The translations under genes and the position numbers were made by a program. Below the pieces are notes generated by a model. That model did not search any database and had not been told where the DNA came from. It saw nothing but the letters and a program-made list of their open reading frames with translations. Of a stretch of DNA of 6,932 bases, positions 1-5,285 are shown piece after piece (positions within the stretch are counted from its first letter, which is position 1; each line of letters starts with the position of its first letter). The stretch is from Atopobiaceae bacterium (GTDB lineage: Bacteria > Actinomycetota > Coriobacteriia > Coriobacteriales > Atopobiaceae), in assembly GCA_017510875.1 (NCBI GenBank), contig JAFWLX010000065.1:1-6932 (forward strand), in the 5' to 3' direction.

Positions 1-45
1 CACGATTTGAGCGAGAACGCCGAGCGCTCTGCGCGAGGCCTGGAA

Positions 46-78
46 CAGGATTCGAACCTACGACCTCCGGGTTATGAG
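46..78. repeat. Partial tRNA-fMet copy, candidate attachment-site repeat (left)
   Basis: This 33-bp stretch matches 4673-4705, inside the intact tRNA-fMet, with one mismatch (C at 67 against T at 4694). It covers the T arm, variable loop, 3' side of the anticodon stem and the CAT anticodon loop, in the same orientation as the intact tRNA. Identity stops abruptly on both sides: neither the acceptor stem nor the D arm is present, so it is not a functional tRNA. Duplicated 3' tRNA portions of this kind are typical of tyrosine-recombinase integration. A decayed second tRNA copy is the alternative. Confidence 0.75.
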
Positions 79-304
79 GGGCAGTCCCGTGACCCGACAC
101 TGTTCGACACTAGTAGCTGTTACTGCTCTGAACAGGCGTTTCTTGATGATGTTGGTTCCGCCGGATGACGTTGGTTTTTCGCCGAGTGCCTCCAATTTGT
201 CTCAACCAGTGGAAGGAGACACAAGCTCGCTGACCTTCGTAAAAAACTTGTTTCGTGATAGCATTCAATTGCATAGGTTTGTGCTTGAAAGAAAGGGGGA
301 TCGC
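79..304. other. Leader region between tRNA repeat and amidohydrolase
   Basis: This 226-bp stretch has no supported gene. It contains two sets of short direct repeats. The heptamer CGACACT occurs at 95-101 and 105-111, exactly 10 bp apart. GATGAYGTTGGTT occurs at 145-157 and 164-176, 19 bp apart with one mismatch. The A/T-rich stretch at about 239-285 probably holds the promoter of the amidohydrolase, but no hexamer pair is convincing. The ATG at 74 opens the same frame as the amidohydrolase, but it starts inside the tRNA copy and has no ribosome-binding site. Confidence 0.4.
291..302 (+). promoter_or_regulatory. Ribosome-binding site deciding the amidohydrolase start
   Basis: GAAAGGGGGATC resembles the complement of the 16S rRNA 3' end and ends just before the ATG at 305. 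It favours 305 over the in-frame ATG at 74. The identical 12-mer precedes the carboxylesterase on the other strand (3888-3899). Confidence 0.7.
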
Positions 305-1957
305 ATGGGGGCAAGCCAAATCATAAAGAACGCGAGAATCTTCACGGCGGACAAGGACAATCCGCAGGCGGCGGCGCTTGTGGTGAAGGACGGCAAGTTC
401 GCCTACGTGGGCAACGAGGCGGGCCTCGCGGGCTTTGAGGGCGATGTCACCGACCTTGGTGGCAAGTTCATCATGCCCGGCATCTTCGACAGCCACGTGC
501 ACGTGTCGTTTCCCATTGGCTTTGAGTACTTGGATACCGGGGAGCGCTTTACTTGCGACGGCAAGCAGGGGGCCCTGGACTTCATGGCAAACCGCATCCA
601 TGGCAATCCCGGCCTCAAACGCTATACCTTTGAACTTGACAAGAGATATCTGAACGGCGAGGACCTCACCAAGGAGGAGCTCGACGCCATCTGCCCGGAC
701 ACCGAGCTCGTGCTCCGGGAGGCGGAAGGGCACAGCGTCTGGGTCAACTCCAGGGTGCTCGCGCGGCATCACATTACCGACGACACGCCCGACCCCGTAC
801 CGTTCCTCAGCTATTACGTTCGCAAGGACGGACACGTCACCGGAAACATATTCGAGGGCTCGGCGGAGATGCCTGTCGTTCTCGGAGAATCCATGAACCT
901 GAGCGACGAGCAGATAGACGTGGCGCTCAAGCGCTGGATTGACTACTCCGTCGAGGCTGGCGTGGTTGGCGTCTTTGACGCTGGCATCCCAGGCTTCAAC
1001 GAGTTCCATGAGCGGGTTTACCAGCGCCTACGTGCGCTGGACGAACAGGGCAAGCTGCCAGTCTACGTTGACGGTTGCTACGTGGTCGCATCGGCGCGAG
1101 AGGTGGAGGATGGCTTGCGGGAGCTGAAGCGCTTCCGGCGTGAGTACGACACGGAGCACCTGAAGGTCCACACTCTCAAGGTCTTCATGGACGGCACTCT
1201 CAAGATTCATACCGCCGCCATGGTCGATCCCTATGAAGACACCCACACCACCGGAATCACTGCCTTTAGCAAGGAGGAACTCGCCGAGGTTCTGGGGCAG
1301 CTCAACGAGGCGGGACTCGATCTTCACCTTCACACCGTTGGAGACGCCGCGTCCCGCACGGTGCTCGATGCCGTGGAGCTGGCTAAGAAGAAGCTGGGAG
1401 ACAGCTATCATGTGCGGGTGACCTGCGCGCACCTCAAGATTCAGCACGACGCGGACCTTAACCGCTTTGCCGAGTTGGGCGTTTTTGCAAATTACACACC
1501 TTGGTGGCATACGGAGCGCATGGATGACATGCTCCCCTTGTTTGGCAAAAAGCGCTCAGAGAACATGTACCGCTGCAAGACGCTCTGGGATTCGGGCGCG
1601 GTGGTGACCTGGTCGTGCGATAACATCATCTTCGGTGATTTCGCCCCTTGGAACCCCTATCTCGGCATGGAGGTGGGGATGACGCGTTCCATCACCGACA
1701 AGACAAACTTTTATGAGTTTGCTAGGTCCGCAGAATTCCCTCCCGCCAGCGAGAAGATGGGCGTAGAGGAGATGCTGTTGGGATACACCATCAACGGCGC
1801 AAAACAGCTGGGCGTCGAGGACACCAAGGGCTCCATCGAGGTCGGCAAGGACGCCGACTTCCTGGTGTTCGACAACGACCTGCTTGCGGCCGAGCCGCAG
1901 GGGTTCAGCTACAACATGCCTACGGAGGTATACGTTGGTGGCAGGAAGGTCAAGTGA
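305..1957 (+). CDS. Amidohydrolase, Amidohydro_3 (YtcJ-like) family
   Basis: The 550-residue protein belongs to the amidohydrolase superfamily, whose members use metal at the end of a TIM barrel to hydrolyse amide, carbamate or related bonds; the substrate here is unknown. The N-terminal beta part (about 1-58) leads into FDSHVH, with metal-ligand histidines H64 and H66. K292 in LKVFMDG sits where the family has its conserved lysine. HLHTVGD (H341, H343), TCAH (H376) and SCDN (D439) follow as further active-site candidates. The C-terminal INGAKQLG...GSIEVGKDADFLVF (from about 496) is the classic closing beta segment. No signal peptide is seen, so it should be cytoplasmic. The start at 305 follows GAAAGGGGGATC (291-302) with about 5 nt spacing, and homology begins there; the 77-residue upstream extension is not protein-like. 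It converges with the carboxylesterase. Family assignment is firm and specificity is open. Confidence 0.93.
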   Translation: MGASQIIKNARIFTADKDNPQAAALVVKDGKFAYVGNEAGLAGFEGDVTDLGGKFIMPGIFDSHVHVSFPIGFEYLDTGERFTCDGKQGALDFMANRIHGNPGLKRYTFELDKRYLNGEDLTKEELDAICPDTELVLREAEGHSVWVNSRVLARHHITDDTPDPVPFLSYYVRKDGHVTGNIFEGSAEMPVVLGESMNLSDEQIDVALKRWIDYSVEAGVVGVFDAGIPGFNEFHERVYQRLRALDEQGKLPVYVDGCYVVASAREVEDGLRELKRFRREYDTEHLKVHTLKVFMDGTLKIHTAAMVDPYEDTHTTGITAFSKEELAEVLGQLNEAGLDLHLHTVGDAASRTVLDAVELAKKKLGDSYHVRVTCAHLKIQHDADLNRFAELGVFANYTPWWHTERMDDMLPLFGKKRSENMYRCKTLWDSGAVVTWSCDNIIFGDFAPWNPYLGMEVGMTRSITDKTNFYEFARSAEFPPASEKMGVEEMLLGYTINGAKQLGVEDTKGSIEVGKDADFLVFDNDLLAAEPQGFSYNMPTEVYVGGRKVK

Positions 1958-2029
1958 GGCTGAACCGATAGTCGTCAATGACGGGTTCCGTCTTTCGCAA
2001 GTCCCATAATCACCATCCGTACAATAGTC

Positions 2030-2065
2030 CACGCCGTCCGCACCTACGCAGGAGCGGACGGCGTG
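2030..2065. terminator. Hairpin between convergent hydrolase genes, probable bidirectional terminator
   Basis: CACGCCGTCCGC (2030-2041) and GCGGACGGCGTG (2054-2065) form a perfect 12-bp GC-rich stem with a 12-nt loop. It lies 72 nt after the amidohydrolase stop and 25 nt beyond the TAA at 2091 that ends the fragment on the other strand. That placement suits termination from both sides. Neither side has a real T tract, so a strict intrinsic terminator is not proven. Confidence 0.55.
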
Positions 2066-2090
2066 AACGATCTTTCGGGGGTTTTCCGCT

Positions 2091-2293
2091 TTAACGGAGC
2101 ATATAGTCCTTGAGGCCATCTATCTCTGTGAGTCTGCCTTCAATCGTTGCGCAGCTACAGCTATTGTCGGAGACGATGAGCGCCTTGGGAAACGCCTCCC
2201 AGTTGAAGGCATCGATGCCACGTATCTCGTTGCGATACAGCTGCAATGCGTTCCCATTGACGTATTTGTGCAGCGGCGCCGACAGACTGTCGC
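2091..2293 (-). pseudogene. Unrecognised C-terminal coding fragment downstream of carboxylesterase
   Basis: Directly after the esterase TAG, a different minus frame runs open to a TAA at 2091-2093. Its codons have the G/C-rich third positions of real genes here, and the peptide is complex (for example GIDAFNWEAFPKALIVSDN, then a CSC motif, ending KDYMLR). There is no ATG. The only upstream starts are a TTG at 2336, inside the esterase, and an internal TTG, neither with a ribosome-binding site. I do not recognise the family. It reads as the 3' end of a gene whose 5' part was lost, followed by the hairpin at 2030-2065. A translationally coupled small protein starting at the TTG is the alternative. 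Confidence 0.4.
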
Positions 2294-3883
2294 CTAATGG
2301 ACGTAGTAATTGGTCAGGAAGTAGGTCCTGTCCCAATCGACGATGTCCACGGAAGACTCCTTCTCTACGTGGATGTCGAACTCGTCGAAGACCATCACCT
2401 GCTTGTCCTCAAGATCGTAGAGCGGCCACTCTTTGGCTTTGCCGTCGGGCGATATGTGTGCGGGAAGGGAGGGGTTGCCGCACTTGGCGAACTGCACCCA
2501 CATCTTGCGCACGGTCTTGGAGAAGGTCGCGTCGAGCTGCCTTCCTGTGATAAGGGTCTCCTCTGGGTGGTTGAACAGCTCCGAGAGTTCTATCGCATGC
2601 CCGCTCTTTATCAGCGGCACGGAAGACTCCACCCTGAAGTAATAGATGTAGGTCTTGCCATTGCCCTTGACCTGGCTTTCCGCGGTCCTGATGAGCGGCG
2701 CTTTGAACCAGAACTGGTCGAGGAAGTTGCTGAGGATCTCGTAGTCCGTGCCCTGCATATCTGCGAGGTAGCTCTCTACGAGCGCCTTCTCCTCGTCCGT
2801 CAACTGTGCGAGCTTCTCCGCCTTGCAGCGCTCGGCCCACGGCGTGAAGGCCTCCGTCCCAGCCCCGCCCACGAAGTAATCGCACTCGTCCTTGGTGCAG
2901 CCCTGCATGATGACGATGTCCTTCACGGCGCCGCTCTCGTAGGCGGCGTATGGTTCCTTGGGCAGGAACTTGCCGTCACGCTCGGGCGTCGTCAGGGGCA
3001 TCGTGACTACGTTCGCTGCCGCTTCCACAATCTTGCCCGGGTCGAGCTTCATGAGGTCGGCAACAGTCGTACAGCCGAGCTCCTTCATTATCTTGTTTGC
3101 GCATTCTATGGACTGCTCCGTGGACCTGGTTAACGCGGGCGATCCGCTTTGGGCGATGACTTTCTGGAAGTACTCGTGAGAGCCCTCCACCAGGGGCAGC
3201 AGAGACACAGATCCGCCGCCGGCAGACTGGCCGAAGATGGTAACGTTGCCGGGGTCGCCGCCGAAAGCCGCGATGTTCTCGTGAATCCATTTAAGCGCTG
3301 CAATTTGGTCCATGAGGCCAAGGTTCTGCGCGTCAGGGTAGTCCGCTCCGTCTGGCAGGTGCGACAGGCGCAGGAAGCCAAAGGCGTTGAGCCGGTACTC
3401 AATGGAGACAAGGATGATATCGGGGTTCTCGCGTACGAAGTTGGTACCCTCCTCGCGCGGCTCTGCCGTGCTGCCGACCTCGTAGGCGCCGCCATGGATC
3501 CACACCATGACCGGCTTTTTCTCGGTGCTGGCGTCATCGGCCTTCCACACGTTCAGGTGCAGGCATTCCTCGCTTTGGGGGTAGAGGGAACCCATCTGAC
3601 CGGGGCTGGCCGCCTGGCGGGGGACCTTCCCAAAGTAGTACGCCTCATACACGCCGTCGTCGGGCACGACGTCCACCGGCGCTTTCCAGCGCAACTCGCC
3701 TGAAGGCTGTTTGCCAACGAAGGGGATTCCCTTGAAGGCGACGACCCCGTCTGCCCTCCTACCCACGAAGGTGCCGTTGACGCACTTCACTGCGCACGAC
3801 TTGTCGTAATTGCCATCCGTAATCTTGTGGTTCTCGCCATACAGTGCTTCTATTTGCTTTTTTGCCTCATCCAACTCGCTCAT
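2294..3883 (-). CDS. Type-B carboxylesterase (alpha/beta hydrolase)
   Basis: This 529-residue protein is a serine esterase of the carboxylesterase type B / para-nitrobenzyl esterase family, which hydrolyses carboxylic esters. Motifs appear in order. The N-terminal GVVAFKGIPF (about 46-55) is followed by SEECLHLNVW (104-113). WIHGGAY carries the oxyanion-hole HGG at 130-132. GDPGNVTIFGQSAGG carries nucleophile S220. GCTKDEC carries the probable acid E333, and SGHAIELSELF carries the catalytic histidine H429. There is no signal peptide or lipobox, so it is probably cytoplasmic. The start at 3883 is chosen because AAAGGGGG lies 7 nt upstream; an earlier ATG at 3901 overlaps that ribosome-binding site. 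Length is normal for the family and the frame is intact. Its substrate is unknown; the facing amidohydrolase suggests a shared pathway, which is inference. Confidence 0.93.
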   Translation of the reverse strand: MSELDEAKKQIEALYGENHKITDGNYDKSCAVKCVNGTFVGRRADGVVAFKGIPFVGKQPSGELRWKAPVDVVPDDGVYEAYYFGKVPRQAASPGQMGSLYPQSEECLHLNVWKADDASTEKKPVMVWIHGGAYEVGSTAEPREEGTNFVRENPDIILVSIEYRLNAFGFLRLSHLPDGADYPDAQNLGLMDQIAALKWIHENIAAFGGDPGNVTIFGQSAGGGSVSLLPLVEGSHEYFQKVIAQSGSPALTRSTEQSIECANKIMKELGCTTVADLMKLDPGKIVEAAANVVTMPLTTPERDGKFLPKEPYAAYESGAVKDIVIMQGCTKDECDYFVGGAGTEAFTPWAERCKAEKLAQLTDEEKALVESYLADMQGTDYEILSNFLDQFWFKAPLIRTAESQVKGNGKTYIYYFRVESSVPLIKSGHAIELSELFNHPEETLITGRQLDATFSKTVRKMWVQFAKCGNPSLPAHISPDGKAKEWPLYDLEDKQVMVFDEFDIHVEKESSVDIVDWDRTYFLTNYYVH

Positions 3884-3887
3884 CTTG

Positions 3888-3899
3888 GATCCCCCTTTC
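3888..3899 (-). promoter_or_regulatory. Ribosome-binding site deciding the carboxylesterase start
   Basis: On the minus strand this reads GAAAGGGGGATC, identical to the 12-mer before the amidohydrolase (291-302). It sits 7 nt (counted from the G run) before the ATG at 3883 and argues against the ATG at 3901, which lies upstream of the site itself. Confidence 0.65.
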
Positions 3900-3907
3900 A
3901 TCCTTGA

Positions 3908-4265
3908 ATCCGTTGCCCCTTAGAGCACGCTAATCAAAATATTACTCCACGCTATGGATTTAGCTGCGACGCTTTCAGCTATCTGCTCAACGGTGAGCAA
4001 CTCGCATGCTACGCCTGTGGTGACAACGGTGGTTCCCTCCTATTGTCATTGGGTAACTATGCGGCGTTACCAAGGCTCCGGTCCTACGGGTGCCCCTGCG
4101 TCATGATCGTCGGCAGTATTGCTCAGTGCTACGTGGGGCATGGCCTTCGGCACCTTTCCCCGCCTTGAGAAAAAGGATGAGACGATGAGCCAGCTTTGCT
4201 TTGCCCTCTCCGGCATCATCGGCGACGTGACTGAACCTACGCTCTCTATGGCTATGCTTACCTAG
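3908..4265 (+). pseudogene. Frameshifted relic of an unrecognised, possibly membrane, protein
   Basis: Two overlapping plus frames look coding but neither has a start codon with a ribosome-binding site. Frame one runs open from 3908 to a TGA at 4166-4168 (86 codons) and includes GFSCDAFSYLLNGEQLACYA and SLLLSLGNYAALPRLRSYG. Frame two runs open from 4107 to a TAG at 4263-4265 (52 codons) and includes the hydrophobic AVLLSATWGMAFGTF followed by ALSGIIGDVTEPTLSMAML. Both have many C/G-ending codons. A single frameshift in about 4080-4110 would join them into one product with hydrophobic segments. A membrane-spanning regulator or transporter next to the esterase is a guess; I cannot name the family. 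No intact gene lies between 3884 and 4660. Confidence 0.4.
3984..3999. promoter_or_regulatory. Short palindrome upstream of carboxylesterase
   Basis: TGCTCA (3984-3989) and TGAGCA (3994-3999) are perfect inverted arms around a 4-bp centre, 101 bp upstream of the esterase start. The position would suit a regulator-binding site, but the arms are short and chance is possible. Confidence 0.25.
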
Positions 4266-4389
4266 GCGGGGGCACAGGAATGCCAGTTCAAGGTGGTGTA
4301 GCCGGAGAAAGGCGCTCGGCCTCATGCCGGGACACCCTCGCCGCTGTCTTTGTGAAGTTGCTTGCTATGGGGCCTTGGCAGGTCTGCCC

Positions 4390-4560
4390 CTACCACTCCA
4401 TGCGGTCGAAGCGACGCCTTAGGTCCTCGCGCGCGTCCCCCAGGAAGAGCATTGTGAGCTCGTGCCTCTCCTCATCCGTTACCAGGTAGATGACCTTCGT
4501 GGTCCTGGACACAGGGTAGCTGCGGCAGGGAACGGGTGGCCTGGCCGCCTCGTACTGAGG
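4390..4560 (-). pseudogene. Unrecognised 3' coding fragment downstream of tRNA-fMet
   Basis: A minus-strand frame ends with TAG at 4390-4392 and encodes a convincing C-terminal peptide: VSRTTKVIYLVTDEER, then LTMLFLGDAREDLRRRFDRMEW. Nearly all codons end in G or C. The frame stays open to about 4632, but upstream of about 4560 the peptide becomes low-complexity and Pro/Cys/Arg-rich. The only far start is a TTG in the tRNA terminator. A GTG before SRTTKV is possible but lacks a clear ribosome-binding site. I do not recognise the family. It is most simply a truncated gene left between the tRNA and the hydrolase genes. Confidence 0.35.
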
Positions 4561-4629
4561 GTTGGTAAGCGGTCCCGCGGGGCATTGCCCCACCGGGCTC
4601 GACGCACTCCCTGACCTGCGCCTACATAG

Positions 4630-4653
4630 CAAAACAGGCCCCGGAGGGCCTGT
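4630..4653 (-). terminator. Rho-independent terminator of tRNA-fMet
   Basis: On the minus strand, arms ACAGGCC and GGCCTGT (4653-4647 and 4640-4634) pair perfectly around a 6-nt loop and run straight into TTTT (4634-4631). The structure begins 8 nt after the tRNA 3' end, where a single-tRNA terminator is expected. Confidence 0.8.
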
Positions 4654-4660
4654 GAGGATT

Positions 4661-4737
<77 letters not shown>

Positions 4738-4768
4738 ATATGTAGGCGCACCACGTGCGTGAATAAAC

Positions 4769-4797
4769 AGAATACGGGACTATATCTTTCTCGTCAA
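4769..4797 (-). promoter_or_regulatory. Sigma-70-type promoter of tRNA-fMet
   Basis: On the minus strand TTGACG (4797-4792) and TATTCT (4774-4769) are separated by exactly 17 bp. The -10 lies about 32 bp before the tRNA 5' end, giving a leader of roughly 25 nt. This is the best promoter in the window. The next upstream feature is the palindrome at 4806-4837. Confidence 0.75.
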
Positions 4798-4805
4798 GTG
4801 ACACT

Positions 4806-4837
4806 GCCCAATTGTGAATTGGGATTCACAATTGGGC
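4806..4837. repeat. 14-bp-arm inverted repeat upstream of the tRNA promoter
   Basis: GCCCAATTGTGAAT (4806-4819) and ATTCACAATTGGGC (4824-4837) are perfect inverted arms with a TGGG centre. A nested smaller palindrome, CCCAATT-GTG-AATTGGG, uses the first arm and the centre, so two folds compete. No T run follows on either strand, so it is not an ordinary terminator. It lies 8 bp upstream of the tRNA -35 element. It may be an operator or the end of a small inserted element. Confidence 0.7.
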
Positions 4838-4838
4838 G

Positions 4839-4862
4839 GAACACATTCCCCGGAAGGTGTTC
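4839..4862. repeat. Second inverted repeat adjoining the first
   Basis: Arms 4839-4849 (GAACACATTCC) and 4852-4862 (GGAAGGTGTTC) pair in 10 of 11 positions, with an A:G mismatch at 4845/4856 and a 2-bp centre. It begins 1 bp after the larger palindrome and ends about 13 bp before the recognisable GNAT homology stops. Confidence 0.55.
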
Positions 4863-4875
4863 TACCCTGTCGAAC

Positions 4876-4998
4876 CTGCGCGAGGCTCCGTATGGGATGA
4901 GAAACGTATTCCTCTTGCCCTGGCGCGAGCTTAAGATTGAATGCGTCGAGAAAGTTTTCTTCCGTTATCGCCCTAAGTTCTACCACCGGTGCCTCCAC
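4876..4998 (-). pseudogene. Truncated GNAT N-acetyltransferase, N-terminal fragment
   Basis: The minus strand encodes VVELRAITEENFLDAFNLKL followed by APGQEEYVSHPIRSLAQ. This is the recognisable first beta-strand and helices of a GNAT acetyltransferase (spermidine/amino-acid acetyltransferase-like group). Homology ends at about residue 41. The frame then runs through the two palindromes into unrelated sequence and stops at 4780, so the acetyl-CoA-binding core is absent. Two GTG starts are possible: 4998, with AAGGA close upstream, or 4986, with GGAGG 5 nt upstream, which I prefer. Part of the gene was probably removed by a deletion or insertion at the palindromes. Confidence 0.65.
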
Positions 4999-5203
4999 CA
5001 GTCCTTATTCACGCACATCCTTTCGTATTTTATGGCAACGGACACTCTTGACCTTTACTAATGAGCTCAAAACTATGGACGGTTTTGGCGATGATACCCA
5101 AGCTGATTCATGCGTCCTGGGGCCAGTGCAACGCGTCCTTATGGAGGTTTCATCAACCAATGCGTCTGTCGGTGAAGGGCACCCCATAGTTGGCAGACCA
5201 TGA
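4999..5203. other. Intergenic region with no supported gene
   Basis: Only short open frames cross this stretch and none has a ribosome-binding site with recognisable protein sequence. It probably contains the former promoter of the truncated GNAT gene (minus) and the upstream control region of the GH32 gene (plus). Confidence 0.4.
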
Positions 5204-5209
5204 TATAAA
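5201..5209 (+). promoter_or_regulatory. Candidate extended -10 promoter of the GH32 gene
   Basis: TGATATAAA has the form TG-N-TATAAA, an extended -10 element, about 77 bp before the start codon at 5286. No good -35 hexamer lies at the proper distance, so the call is tentative. Confidence 0.35.
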
Positions 5210-5270
5210 TCAATGTCCGCGTGGGCCAAGGGACCCATGCGCATAGACAGTCTAACCGTCCCTCGTCTTT

Positions 5271-5275
5271 AGGAG
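5271..5275 (+). promoter_or_regulatory. Ribosome-binding site of the GH32 gene
   Basis: AGGAG stands 10 nt before the ATG at 5286, slightly long but acceptable. No other start in this frame is better placed. Confidence 0.65.
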
Positions 5276-5285
5276 TGCAACGCAC

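Noticed and set aside
74..304. In-frame 77-residue N-terminal extension of the amidohydrolase
   Set aside because: It starts inside the tRNA copy, has no ribosome-binding site, and the peptide does not resemble the family; the start at 305 has a strong site.
110..1009. 299-codon open frame on - opposite the amidohydrolase
   Set aside because: It is an antisense shadow of a well-supported gene; long opposite frames are common in GC-rich coding DNA.
2297..3133. 278-codon open frame on + opposite the carboxylesterase
   Set aside because: It is antisense to a gene with all catalytic motifs and its peptide has no recognisable features.
4101..4325. 74-codon open frame on -
   Set aside because: Its peptide is His/Arg-rich without family resemblance and it is opposite the more protein-like plus frames at 3908-4265.
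4811..4832. CRP or lac-type operator within the palindrome (TGTGA...TCACA)
   Set aside because: The half-sites look similar, but the spacing between them is 8 bp rather than the 6 bp of a CRP site, and these E. coli regulators are not expected in this lineage.
4759..5061. 100-codon open frame on + from a GTG
   Set aside because: It crosses the tRNA promoter, both palindromes and the antisense of the GNAT fragment, and has no ribosome-binding site.
5005..5244. 79-codon open frame on - upstream of the GH32 gene
   Set aside because: No ribosome-binding site or family resemblance; it covers the probable GH32 promoter.
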